A stretch of DNA of 47,548 nucleotides from assembly GCA_943704425.1 (NCBI GenBank), contig CALSCP010001006.1:1-47548 (forward strand), read 5' to 3'. Below the pieces are notes generated by a model. That model did not search any database. It was not told the origin of the DNA and worked only from the letters and a program-made list of their open reading frames with translations. This DNA comes from Ministeria vibrans ATCC 50519 (taxonomy: Eukaryota; Opisthokonta; Filasterea). This document shows, one piece after another, positions 1 through 10,902 of this stretch (its first letter is position 1; every line of letters starts with the position of its first letter). A program made the translations under genes and the position numbers.

Positions 1-67
<67 letters not shown>

Positions 68-80
68 TAGAGAAAGAGAA
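1..80. repeat. AG microsatellite at the window edge
   Basis: An almost perfect (AG)n run with a few A substitutions. It lies inside the last visible intron of the minus-strand TSR3 gene, where it reads as a CT-rich tract in the sense direction. Confidence 0.95.
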
Positions 81-114
81 CATAGTGATTGGCACACAGA
101 GTACCATTGCCTAC

Positions 115-961
115 CTTTGCTTGTGCTGCCAACACTTCTTCGCTCGTCTCGCACGCTGCATAGCGCTCCAGCAGCTCTGCATTCAGTTCTACATGTACGT
201 TTTTATTTTGTTTTAGACTTGCACACACTAAATTCACATCGAGGTTATCACGAACCGAAGAAACTGTGTCCCCACGAAAACTTTTCGAGAACTTTTCGGG
301 CGTTTTCGGGCTGACCACACATGAAAAAGGCGGCGGCAAAGGCCTCGGCACACGACAGACGGCAGGGCTTGCCGTAGTTGATGGGATTGGCCGCAACAAG
401 ATAGGGTACTGTAAGATGGGAGCCACGACGTTGTGTCAAGTCACACGCTTGGACGTAGAATACACACGCTTACACAATCGAGGATGCTCGCAACGCAGTC
501 GATGAAACGGCACGGTTTCAAGCTGCGCCCATGAGCAGTCTACGACGGCCAGACCATGTTCAAGGACAATGTCTCGGTCGGCGGGAGACACCGTCGCCTT
601 GCCGTGAGGACTACAGCAACACCATGAGTCACACCACTGCAGCTTTTGATGCACTCTACTACCTCAAGACAAGTCCGAGGAACCGAGCATTCACACGCAG
701 ATCACGCACAAGACCAAATCGCATCAGTTTGCGTCCACTGCATTTCTTAGGATCGCATTGCGCAAAGTCCTACACATACCAGTGTACGTATGAAGCAAAA
801 CAAAAACAACAACAAAAAAAACGATGGCACACAGTGCGTGTCGTGTCTCGTCTCACCCACATCGCAAGGTCCGGAAGTCCCTGGGCCTTGGAAGCCGAAG
901 AAGAGGCGTCGCCTTCGTCGCCACTACCGCTGCACGACTCGTCGTCATCATTGTCATCATT

Positions 962-1004
<43 letters not shown>

Positions 1005-1171
1005 GCGGGAGCGCACTCGCGAAGATCACGAAACCGTTGACTGCCCCGTCCGCGTCCGCCTTTGCCTCGTGCGCCGCCGCCATGACCACCACCGCCCCCT
1101 CCCGAACTTCCCAAGCCTCCCTTTCCCCTTCCACGTCCGCCGCCTCCGCCTCCGCGTGTAGTTTTGCCCAT
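115..1171 (-). CDS. TSR3: TSR3, 18S rRNA aminocarboxypropyltransferase (3' partial)
   Basis: Spliced model: exons 1171-857, 769-663, 610-474, 408-256 and 188-115. A donor (GTAGGC) follows at 114, so the last exon is off the window. Exon 1 encodes a Gly/Arg-rich lead and a poly-Asp run. The catalytic part follows and matches the family throughout: [77 protein letters not shown] and [13 protein letters not shown]. Known role: transfer of the 3-amino-3-carboxypropyl group from SAM onto a hypermodified pseudouridine of small-subunit rRNA. All four splices rejoin family motifs in frame. The 256/188 intron uses an odd GTTCGT donor but restores FFELN. The start is the only ATG in frame, 62 bases from the divergent coiled-coil gene. 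Confidence 0.93.
953..1000. repeat. GTC trinucleotide run coding poly-Asp
   Basis: A run of GTC/GTT triplets on the plus strand reads as GAC/AAC codons in TSR3 exon 1, giving an acidic tract just before the catalytic region. It falls in a linker, so length change should be tolerated. Confidence 0.85.
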
Positions 1172-1233
1172 ATTAACGAGAAAAAATTTGACGAAGTTCT
1201 GACTTCTGAGTCACTGCTTTTCAATTTATTTTG
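1172..1233. promoter_or_regulatory. 62-base divergent start-to-start spacer
   Basis: Only 62 bases separate the ATG of TSR3 (minus) from the ATG of the coiled-coil gene (plus), so both promoters and both 5' leaders must share this AT-richer stretch or overlap the opposite gene. No TATA-like box is convincing. Confidence 0.55.
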
Positions 1234-4200
1234 ATGTCCAACTCACAAAGATATCAGTGGACCGGCTCTCGAGGCCGCCTTGACATTGATCCGATGGGCG
1301 CATCGTCGCTGGCGTCACAACGCGACGCAGGCGCCCACAGATCATCTTCGTCGTCAAGCTACCGCCAAAAGGAGTTCACCGTCACCAGCACTTCTGCGCT
1401 GCCCCGTGCCTCTGCCGCCGCCTCATCGGTATGTTCCATGGACACATCCGTTATTGCGAGAGAGAAAGGGCGTGTGTGCGCTGCGTGAATAATCAGCATT
1501 GGACAACCTGTCAAAATTTGAAATACAATGGGTTTTGTTGTTTGGCGGTAGGCAACGACACGTAAAAACGTCGCAAATGCCCTTTCGGCGACACGCGACC
1601 AGGCGTCCATGGTCGAGTCCGATGCGTACACCAACGACAGGCTGACGCGCCGTGTCGACGAAGTCAAAGCAACCCAGGAGCGGCTGGCACGGGCGATTGA
1701 CAAGGAAAACTCAAAGGGCTCCTCTCGACAGGTATTCGCTTCTGCTGATCCACGATGCGTCTTGTCCCACCCCCTAACCCACTCACCCTGGACCAACACA
1801 CTCCATCATGCAACTATCGTTGCAAACACTGCTCATCATCTGTCAAACTTTTTGAATTTTTGAATTTTCCATTTTGATATGTCTTTTTTTTTTTTTTTTT
1901 TTTTTTTTTGAAATTTCCGTCTTGTGATGGAAAGGGACCCTCACGACTTGATTCGACTGGGGACGCTGGAGGGGCTCGGGTGCAAGAGGCGACGATCCGC
2001 CAGCTGCGCGATCAGCTGGCATCGAGCAAGAAGGAGGCGGACACCTTTCGGACGTCTGTGCTGGACTGGCGCAAAGAGCGCGACCAGATGGAGCGCAAAC
2101 TGGGGGCCATGGAGAGCCAGCTGGAGACGGAGCGACGCGCGCGCAAGACGGTCGAGGACACGTACATGTCGTCGGTGGCGGCACGTACCTCCGAGTGGGG
2201 CGGGCCCGCGTCAGTCAAGTTTGCCAAGCGTCGTCACCTGGAGCAAGAGAACGCCGAGCTCAAGCAGACACTGCAGGAGAAACACATGCGTCTGGGAGAC
2301 TTGGAGGCGTCTCGACGCGAGGCCCTGGATCGTGCACGCGAAACCGAAATGGCGGCTGTTGCTAATCTGGCGCAAGTGTCGCGCGAGCGAGACGATTTGG
2401 AGCGCGAGGCAACTCGTCTGAATGCTCGTGTGCAGGCGAGCAACGATGAGGTGCGCGGGTTTGTGCGCGCAGGCGAAGAGATGCGTCATGCGCTGGCATG
2501 TGCACAGGAGCGTGCGGAAGAGACAACGGTGCAGCTGAATGAGGAGCAGGACAAGCGAGCAATGGCGGAGGGAGAGGTGTGCCGCCTGCGCGACGCGCTA
2601 GACACGATGCGTCGAAAGTACACAGAGACGCGCACAGTCAAGGACGAGACGGAGGGTAGCGTCACTCGACTGCGCGAGCGTGTACGTGTGCTGGAAGCCA
2701 GCGAAAAGTGCAACGAACAGCAGCTGGAACTGGAGCGCAAGCTGTGCGAGGACGTCAAGCGACGCTGTGAGCTGCTCGAGGAGGAGGTCAAGGGTACGCG
2801 AACGGAGCTCAGCGAGACCCGTCGACGCCTCGAGACAACCTCGTCGACACTGGAGCAGTGCGAAGACGAGCTTAGTAGTGTTCGTGAGGCGGCGCAGCGC
2901 CATGGCGAGTCGGCCAAGGCATCGCTGGCACAGACGTCGGACGAGCTGCGAGATGCGCTTGAGGCACTGCGACGCGAGCAGAAGGCGCATCAAAGCGACT
3001 TGGAGAAGAGCGCACGCGAGGTGGACGAACTGCAGGAGCGCGTGCGTTTGGCACAGGACGAAGGAGAGCACTTACGACGTCTGATGGCGGATGGGGCTAG
3101 CAAGGCGGACGACACGGCGGCCATGCTGCGTGAGGAGTGCGCGCGCATTGGTGAACTGCGCAAGTCGGCCGAGGACCGTTGTGCGGCAGCAGAGCGTCGT
3201 ATTGTACAACTGCAGCAGCTGAACATGGAGGTAGAGGAGCGTCTGTCGCACACGGACGGTGAGCGTGCGGGTGCGGTGGAGCACGCAAAGCGGCAGCAAA
3301 CCGAGATGGAGACCCTGCGCGAACAGATGCAACGCCGCTCCGACGCCGCCACACAGCAAGAGTCGGAGGTGCGTCGACTGCGTAATAAGAACGCCGAGAT
3401 GGCGCGACAGTATGCGGTGGAGCGCGAAGAGCTCATTGACGAACACCGACGCGACCTGCGACGACTGGGCGAGGACCGTGAGCGACTCGTAGCCGAGCAC
3501 CGCGCAGCCATCGAGCGGCTCATTGCCGAGGCAGCCGCCGAGAAGCACCGTTTGCTGGACGGGCGGATGCGCGCCGAGGATGGAGCACGGCTGCAGCAAG
3601 AAATGCACGAGCAGCAACGAGCGCTGGAGGCGCGTCTGGCCGAGCAGACGGCGCAGGCAGACGAGGAGCGACGTCAGTTGGCGGACACGCTACACGAGCG
3701 CGCCGAGGCAATGGAACGCGAATGGCAGTCCAAGGTGGCACTGCTCGAGAACGAGAACGACAATTTGGCGGCAATGCTCGAGGAGAAGGACGCCGAGCTG
3801 CAGCATTTGGCGCAAGAGGCGGCGCACTACGAGAAGCTTGCCAACGACGGCGACATGTACCGCGAGCGGGCGCTTGAGTACCGCAAGCGCGAATTGTCGC
3901 TTGCAGCCGAACTCACCGAGACGGTCGCAGCCATGGACGAGCAGGCGGACGAGCGACGTCAAGGCTCGGCCGAGGAAAAGGAACTTCGCGAAGAAATGAC
4001 CCAGATCAAGGCCCGCTTGGCCGATGCCGACAACCTTGTGCGCAAGGCCGAGCAGGACGCAAACGTACTTCATATTACAAATGCTCAACATCCCATCTTA
4101 TACAATTGTATATCACTTGTAGGAACTGCGAGTGAAGCTGCAGCGGTCGACAGAGGAGCGCGATGAGCTGGAGGACACGATTGCGCAGCTCCGACGCACT

Positions 4201-4821
4201 GCGATGGCCAATGCAGCGGATGCCATCACTCGCGAGCGGTTTGCAGCACTTGTTGCGTCACTGCAGACGTGTGTGGGACTGGTGGAGCGCCAGACACAGT
4301 CGGCGCGCAAGCACATGCGATTCAGTGCAAGCATGAATCTGACACCGCGGTCGACGGCAGCGCACTCGCGCGAGGACCACGAGGCACTGGTGGAGGCGGT
4401 TGCGTCGGTGCGGCGCATTCTGGGGGCGGCGACGAGCCAACAGGAGCAGGCGGATGCCCTTGGCGCATCCATGTCGGCCTCGACAGCTCCGTCTTCTGCT
4501 GGTGCTGCTGCCGAGCCCCAGTGGCGTTCCGAGTATGCTTTCTGCCAGCCCATTCTCAAGGTGGTTGAGCGGTCGCGTCTAGAGACAGCGCAGTTCCTCG
4601 AGACACATCGCGAGACAGAGGGTGCAGGAGGAAACGAACTGACAACGGCAATGCGGGCCAAGGTGCTCGAGCTGGATCAACACATGGGACTGCTGATGCA
4701 GCTCATCACGCGCGTTGTTGGGTTTGCCACTGCGCAGGGCACCTCCATCAAGAACGCCGCCAACGCCATTGTATCGGCAACACCTCTCTCGCCGCGCACG
4801 CCCCGCACTCGTGCCCACTGA
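1234..4821 (+). CDS. Large coiled-coil protein, function unknown
   Basis: Model join(1234-1428, 1552-1731, 1935-4064, 4123-4821), all phase-0 introns, 1067 residues. The first about 65 residues are Ser-rich and disordered. From residue about 85 to 850 the chain is almost pure heptad-type coiled coil, very rich in Glu, Arg, Gln, Leu and Ala, with almost no Pro. The C-terminal about 230 residues are less regular, with helical stretches (LEDTIAQLRRTAMANAAD; KVLELDQHMGLLMQLI) and a Ser/Thr/Pro-rich tail. ATG 1234 is preceded by an in-frame TTG only. The exon 2/3 intron (1732-1934) holds a 26-base poly-T. Such proteins usually act as scaffolds at centrosomes, Golgi or cytoskeleton, but I recognise no family-defining domain and assign no function. 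Confidence 0.85.
1884..1909. repeat. Poly-T tract in intron
   Basis: 26 consecutive T just upstream of the acceptor at 1934 of the coiled-coil gene. It probably doubles as the polypyrimidine tract. Confidence 0.9.
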
Positions 4822-4914
4822 CATTGCGTATACATTGCGTTTTAATAATACAAACTGTGATTGTGTGAGAGAGAGAAAGTGTGCGAGTGAGTGGCCATTA
4901 TTTTAAATTGGGGT

Positions 4915-5971
4915 TTAGGCGTCAAGCTTTGAAACACCCCCAGCACGACCGTGATCAAAGTTATGGGCACGCTCCCACTCGATCATGGCAAGGGGGCGAA
5001 AGTTGGTGATGTAGGCGCGACGCTGGGTGCTACGTGAGGGAGAAAGAAACAAAGTGAGAGAGGAGAGAGAGAGAGATGAGGGGAAAGCAAGTGACAGTGT
5101 ATGCTGTACTTGGTGGTGTTGCCGCGTGAGTAGTGTAGTGTGCGGCCGTGGTGGAAAGTGCACGAGCCGGGGGGCAGAGGGATGGGAGTGCCCTCCGCCT
5201 CGGAGCAGTCGTGTGTCGTGAGGACGTGTGAGCCGGGAGATGCAGGCTCGTGTTTTCGAATCGCCGTGTTGGCCGGGCTGCTCGGGACAAACCACATGCA
5301 GCCATTGTCGACGGTGGACTCATCGATGGCGGTCCAGCAGCTCAACGCCGTCTTCTCTGGCATGTCCGGCCAATACCCTTCGTCCTGATGCCACGGCACC
5401 GCCGTGTCCGTGTGAGGTGCCTACACGATAAAACAGCCGTGTTTCAATGCAAGGGTGAAGGCATTTTCGGAGGGTCAAGCGACCTTGGCAATGAGCATGT
5501 CAAAATCAAAGGCGACATCATTTCGCCCGAGCAAGACTTGACTCAGCAAACAAGCTCGCGTATGCAGCGGCCCCTCGTCCAATTGACGCACAAAGTCGGA
5601 CGGCCACATGATCTGCAGTACATTCTCGGCTTGCTCCCTCTTCTGCGGCGTGTGCGCTCCTAGATCCCATCGGTGCGAGGCGGAGTTGATGCGGCCGTCA
5701 ACAAACCTTTCGTACAGCTCACGGTACACCGCCACACATGCCTCGTCGAGGATTCCGTCCACTCGAACATAGCCATTGCTCAAAAAGCTTGCACGCAGCT
5801 CGTCGACGGGCTGTGTTTTGAGCCATTCGTCCGCTGGCTACATAATTATATTGTTTACTTTCGCGGTTTCACAGTTGTATTCAAATTTCTGACCAAATGA
5901 GTTGGAAATTTAACTGGAGGCGCCTTCAAACCATCCGGGATTGTTGACTCGGACGTTTTTACGTGTGTCAT
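4915..5971 (-). CDS. Phytanoyl-CoA dioxygenase (PhyH) family protein
   Basis: Exons 5971-5894, 5837-5484, 5420-5110 and 5029-4915 give 285 residues. It is a PhyH-type Fe(II)/2-oxoglutarate-dependent dioxygenase. The iron-binding HxD is seen in the motif VPWHQDEGYW, and the distal His in FHHGRTLHYSRGN, followed by TQRRAYITNFRP as in family members. Substrate cannot be told: the family covers phytanoyl-CoA, small metabolites and halogenase relatives. No peroxisomal C-terminal SKL is present (it ends KLDA) and no signal peptide is seen. The first exon (26 residues) rests on a weak donor (GTCAGA) and is the least certain part; the other three joins restore family motifs. Intron 3 carries the dispersed CT-rich motif described under repeats. 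Confidence 0.88.
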
Positions 5972-6182
5972 TTTGAATAAGATTAAGATTAATTCACTCA
6001 TTAATATTAATAATAATAATAATTATAATTTTTTTTGGTATTATGTTTCACACACACAGTTTTTTTGTGAGCTGTTCTTTTTCCTCACCTGTTACAAGAA
6101 ACGACGGGTGTGAGCGGACACAAACAAAAGGATTCCAAAAGTGTACAAGTTAGGTTATTGTAATGATACATGTCTCGTACGC

Positions 6183-7520
6183 CTACACAAAGGGGGCCTT
6201 TTTCAGATAGCGCTCAAAGAGCGACTCAAGATCACGAATGACAAAGGCACAGAAGACAGTGTGAAGGAAGTCACTGACGCGGCGGAGAGAGGCGAGAATG
6301 GCGGAGACGAGAGGCGTGTCGAGTTGACCGGGCGGAAGCGCTGACAAGTGCACGAGCCAATCTTCAAGGGGCAGCGACAGCGTGATGAACGACGCCAGTG
6401 TCTGGCCGTAACGTGACAGGGGCACTTGTTCGCCTTCCCGGTCTTTTGTCAGCAAACGTGTCATCTACGTTGGTACATTGTAAGCCTAATTTGTAGATCG
6501 CAGGTAATGCGCGATAACACCACGTTGCTCGGGTACCTTCCCCTTAAGACGCAACATGGCGCTGGTGCCCTTCTGGACATGTTGGGCACTGCCAGACTGA
6601 TCAATACGCGGAATGCTAAAGCTGAGTTTGCGCGCCAAATGGTTCTGAATCATGTCGAGGACCGTCACCAATTCGCTCAGTTCGTGATCGGCCGTCGCCC
6701 ACGACTGGCTCTCTTCGGTTACTCGGATGTCCTTCAGGATCTTTAAGTGTAGCATAATCGAGTCGCACGCAATGAACTGGGAGACAATGGAAGATAATGT
6801 GAGAGGGCCGCGTACGAAATTGTATTGTCACCTTTTGACCCATAGCTGCCGGTTTGACATCTTCTTGCCTCCAAAGTGCTGATGGCACATATCTACAGAG
6901 AGAAGAAGAAGAAAGCAACAGAGCGATGAGAGAAAAAAGGGAGAAGGAAACAAAGCGATAGAGAGAGAAGGAAGGGAGGGAGAAAGAAGCAAAGTGATAG
7001 AGAGAGGAGGGAGGGTGAAAGAAGCAAATAGAGAGAGGAGGGAGGAAGGGAAAAAGAAACAAAGTGATAGAGAGAGGAGGAAGGGAGGGAGAAAGAAACA
7101 AAGTGATAGAGAGAGAGAGTGCGTGTGTGTGTGTGTGTGTGTGTGACAGCGAGAGGGTGTGTGAAAGAGAAACAAAGTGATAAAGAGTGATGGAGAGAGA
7201 GAAACAACGTAATAAAGATATAAGACATGCTTTAGATGAAAAGGGTAAGTGGGCAGGAGAGAGGGATGGTGCAACACGTACAATTGAGGAGAAATGTAAC
7301 CGCCAGTGGTGATGATCTGATGGAAGATCTGCATGAGCCAAAAGGGTTGGCGTAGGGATGAGACAGGCGGAGGTGCGGGTGAGGTGCCGTGGGGCATGGT
7401 GGTGTCGTTGATGAAGGCGGGTCCTACTGCGGCCGTCGTCGACGGAGCGGCAGCGGTGCTCTCAAGTTCACGACATCGTTTGGTGTACGCCTAAGCGCAA
7501 AAGCAAGAAGGTGCATTGGT

Positions 7521-7555
<35 letters not shown>

Positions 7556-7820
7556 GCAATGGTACCTCGATAAGAGAGGTGATGCGACCTCGCTGCGTCT
7601 CCGATAGCCAGTCGGGTGACTGCTCGTCGGATATCTCGCTTGATAACACTTCGACAGTGGAGAGAAACTGGGCAGAGAGTGAGCGAGAGAGCATTTTTGC
7701 AAAACATACCTGCACTGAGAGACTGTACGCTGCAATGGCCGCATCACGGTCACCAGCGACGTCGGCGGCAACAGCGTACTTTGCGGGGTTGAGGGCGCGA
7801 CTGATTAAGTTTCGAGACAT
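6183..7820 (-). CDS. MIT-like domain protein, conserved hypothetical
   Basis: Six exons (7820-7710, 7667-7566, 7490-7282, 6892-6832, 6776-6537, 6464-6183), 334 residues, TAG stop. Residues 1-75 look like an MIT helix bundle (AKYAVAADVAGDRDAAIAAY, then AYTKRCRELE across splices), the module that binds ESCRT-III tails. The middle carries FWLMQIFHQIITTGGYISPQ-LYVPSALW, whose pattern (aromatic W, GGY, P, YVP, W) looks like a conserved motif, but I cannot name the family. The C-terminal half is mostly helical (LHLKILKDI, LVTVLDMIQNHLARKLSF, LLTKDREGEQVPLSRYGQ). It may act in membrane traffic. Intron 3 (6893-7281) is filled by a minisatellite. The first intron is only 42 bases and stop-free in frame. 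Confidence 0.8.
6893..7281. repeat. Intronic minisatellite, about 30-35-base unit
   Basis: This 389-base intron holds about five to six degenerate copies of a unit reading, in plus orientation, GAGGGAGAAAGAAACAAAG then TGATAGAGAGAGGAGG, plus a TG run at 7124-7144. The same unit occurs in introns of several other genes of the window. In the MIT gene it is pyrimidine-rich in sense. Confidence 0.85.
7527..7551. repeat. CT dinucleotide run in intron
   Basis: (CT)n in plus orientation inside intron 2 of the MIT-like gene; purine-rich in the sense of that gene. Confidence 0.8.
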
Positions 7821-7889
7821 TTTGAGACATAAAAAGAGTTAAGTTTTAGCCAGAGACTCAGATTCTAAGATCACAAAACCCTACTTTTT

Positions 7890-7892
<3 letters not shown>

Positions 7893-7928
<36 letters not shown>
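7893..7928. repeat. 36-base poly-T in spacer
   Basis: An uninterrupted T run between the MIT-like gene start and the tropomodulin-like gene stop, in a 214-base spacer with nothing else recognisable. Confidence 0.95.
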
Positions 7929-7931
<3 letters not shown>

Positions 7932-8034
7932 GCTCTTTGTTTTTGTTGATCGCGAACGAACACACTAATATTATAATATTTTTTATTGATATGACTACTA
8001 AACGAGTCAGAAAAGGACCAAACTGAAATACCAC

Positions 8035-10343
8035 CTACATATGACCCTTCTTCTCGGCCTGTCGCAATTTGCGTGCTAGATAGTGATCAAAGAGAGGCGA
8101 GTTCAACATTAGTTGATTGCATTGTTTTGATTGGTTTGGTACCAAGTTCCTGGTTTCGACTGAGAATGCGTTCCATTGCATTGCGAGAGCTTACATCGCG
8201 ACACTGGTAGCCAAACTTACGCAGCGATGAGTTCTTCTCGAGCAACTTTGGAATCTCACGCTCGACATTGGCACTGGGCATTTGACGCTAAAGAAACAAT
8301 GTTTGAGTCAAAGCCCCCCCTCACTTTGTTTCTTTCTCCCTCCCTCCTCTCTCTCTCTCTCTATCTCTCTATATGTGTGACAGTTTGCTCCGCGTTACTT
8401 GGTTGACGAGACGCAGCTCAGTGAGGAATACGTTCGAGGCGAGTGCGCGCAGAATGACCAGAACACCTTTGCCCGTAATGTTGTTTGTCTCCAGATTGAG
8501 CACAGTGATTGATGGAGAGCGCTCCAAAAGGGTTGCAATCAGCTGCAACGGCAACGACACTGTCGGTGAATATATAATATTATTTAAGAGTGGGTTACGG
8601 GTGCTTCTTCGTCGGTGAGCCCACAGTTGGCCATTTGCAGCTCCTCGAGATGCGTACTCTTAGCAGCCGCATTGAGAATGTTGCGGGCAACCTGCAAACC
8701 AATGTATTGGTGCGTATGAGTGTGTGTCTGTCTATCTATCAATCTCTTTCGGTGTCACTCAGTGTCTTGTCTCTCCGTTTTTTGTCTCTCATGTCTTGTC
8801 ACTCTCTCGTGTGTTGTCTCTCCGCGTTCATACGTCAATCGTGACACCCGTGTGATTGTTAAAGTTGGCGCGCGTGCACTCTGGCTCATCGTAAATGAGT
8901 TCCTTGACCGTCTTGTCAATCTCCGTCTTGTTCACTCCGTCAAATGACAATGTCGTAGCAGACGGTTTTCTCGGCTCTACGAGAACACCACACTCCATTC
9001 AATACAACCCTTCCTTCAGAGTGTTGCTTACGCGTCGCCAAAAACGAGTTTCTCTTAATGACACTCTTCTCCTGAGTGCTGACATGGCGCAGTCCATCAA
9101 GCGATGACGTAGAGCTCTTGCGCGTGCTGTCGACCGTCGACCTTAGCCCCGCTGCACTCGCCCCCGACGTCGTTGCGTGGCGCCCGTCCATCTACACACA
9201 TCCAGTCACACACACACACGTACCGTTTTTTTTACGAGTACCTCTTGAGCAAGTTTGGCAAGTTCTGCCTCGTCTACACCCGCCAGTGCTGCTTCAATCT
9301 CCGCATCCTCATCACTGCGCGCTACAGAGCCAGAAGACACCCGCAGACCCGTCCCAGCACTCCTACCCCAACACACAAAATACGCATAGCAATTAGAGCT
9401 CTGCCTGTTGCCTGTTTCTCTCTGTCTGTGCTTTACCCCGGCGAATTCGCTCGTGCCGACACTCCCTCAAACTCTTCTACTTTGTTGCGCAGTGCCAGCG
9501 CACGTGCTTTAATTGCTGCAAGTTTCTGTTGCTTCACCGGATCTGGCGCACAACATACAGTCATTTTGAATCGTTTGTTTTCTTTCTTTTTTAGAGACGG
9601 TACCGTCGGAAATAGACGCACGCCGACCTGCCTCAACTGCCTTTCCAACAGACGTGGTCGATGAGGTCTGGAAAAAGACATACAGAGGGCGCGTGTGTCA
9701 GACAGATGCACACAAAATGAGAAAATCACGTACGCGTTTTCTTTCGGCTGGAGGTGACTCCACCGATGGCGCACCCACCGACTAAGGGAAAGAAGAGCAG
9801 GTGTTAGTGAGAGTGGCAGGGGTGGTTCGCCTGTTTTCGTACTCTTGCCGACACAGTGGGCGATAGTCCCGCCTGAAACACACAACCCAACACACTTGAG
9901 CGACTCTCCTCTGCTCTGCGTTTTTTTTGCTCTTACCTTTCGGGCGGTCGTTGCACTCGCCATGCGAGCCGAGAAGGCTGATGCGGCATCAGACGCCGCC
10001 TTGGGTGCGGGCACATCGCTGGCCTTGTCCTGTGCGCACCGAGACACAAATGTAAACATACCATTTTTTGGAAAAAGTGGTCATTTTTTTCACATCTGCA
10101 TACCAGTGCAGCGAGCTCGGAAGCAAGCGCATCCACCTCTTCCTTCTTCAATGAATTCAACGTGGCGTCGGTGTCGTCGATTTTCATGGATCGCACCTGA
10201 AAAACAAACAATATGTTTTTTTTTTTGGACAACTTGACCGCCTTGATTCTGTTCCAGACAAACAGTCGACCAACAAAGATGGGTACCTGTGCGCGCATAG
10301 CACGAAGTTGTTCGCGAGCGGTCTTTCGTTCGGGGTTCGACAT
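8035..10343 (-). CDS. TMOD-like: Tropomodulin-like actin pointed-end capping protein
   Basis: Fourteen short exons: 10343-10287, 10196-10104, 10029-9937, 9872-9843, 9781-9734, 9667-9604, 9542-9437, 9362-9242, 9191-9032, 8976-8834, 8691-8599, 8542-8399, 8287-8143, 8075-8035; 445 residues, TAG stop. Residues from about 275 form a tropomodulin-type LRR domain: TEIDKTVKELIYDEPECTRA; LEELQMANCGLTDEEAPLIA; ITVLNLETNNITGKGVLVIL; LTELRLVNQ; then the family hallmark REIPKLLEKNSSLRKFGYQ and a basic end SRNAMERILSRNQELARKLR. The N-terminal 270 residues are low complexity, with one tropomodulin-like acidic helix (LAGVDEAELAKLAQE). Known role: capping of actin pointed ends. The last intron (8142-8076) was chosen for its branch-like CTAAT, pyrimidine tract and restored basic tail; skipping it gives an alternative end LGTKPIKTMQ. 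Confidence 0.88.
8318..8372. repeat. Copy of the dispersed CACTTTGTTTCTTTCTCCCTC motif
   Basis: CTCACTTTGTTTCTTTCTCC on the plus strand followed by CT runs, inside an intron of the minus-strand tropomodulin-like gene. It is therefore antisense to the pyrimidine orientation seen in the MIT-like and PhyH genes. Confidence 0.8.
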
Positions 10344-10607
10344 GACTACAAAATCAAAATGACTTACTTTTAACTTTTTAGTTTACTTATTTTGTTCACT
10401 GATCATCGCAAAACTATTGGTCGTCTTTCTCTTCTGTCGCTCACTTACACTACACAGCTGACATAAGAGTGATAAGACAGTGGACATTCTCTCCCGACAC
10501 CCATTCATTGCACAGTAGGACAGTCAGCATGATGTCTGTCTGATGTGTTGTTTGACAGTGTTCTGCCCTCTAGGAAACAAGTATCACCTTGGCGATCACC
10601 CTCACCA
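10344..10607. promoter_or_regulatory. 264-base divergent spacer between TMOD-like and RNPS1-like genes
   Basis: AT-rich spacer serving two divergent starts (10343 minus, 10608 plus). It includes ACTTACTTTTAACTTTTTAG and a repeated GACAGT/ACAGTGG pattern near 10470-10560. No clear TATA box or other known element. Confidence 0.4.
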
Positions 10608-10864
10608 ATGCGCAGTCGTTCTCGCAGGTATCCTCCCCGCCCGATGTGTCTCCCAGCGCCCACCAAAGGCTCTTTTTGCCTTTATTGACTCTCTCTCCTT
10701 CATCTCCGCAGCCTGTCGCCTCGCCGCCGCTCTCCATCACGCTCTTATAGTCGAAGTCGTTCACCTGCTAGATCCCCATCCGGCTCGCCACCTCCACGAC
10801 GTCGCCAGTACGACTTTTTTTTTTCTTTTTTTTTGTATTTCTTTTCCATTCCTCTCTCTCTCTT

Positions 10865-10902
<38 letters not shown>

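Noticed and set aside
770-1234. Four overlapping frames with His/Val/Arg/Thr runs around the GTC repeat
   Set aside because: Only the minus frame giving the Gly-rich/poly-Asp lead continues by splicing into TSR3 catalytic motifs.
6616-7341. Long Ser/Leu/Phe/His-rich open frame on the minus strand
   Set aside because: It is read-through of the CT-rich minisatellite intron joined to parts of real exons in mixed frames.
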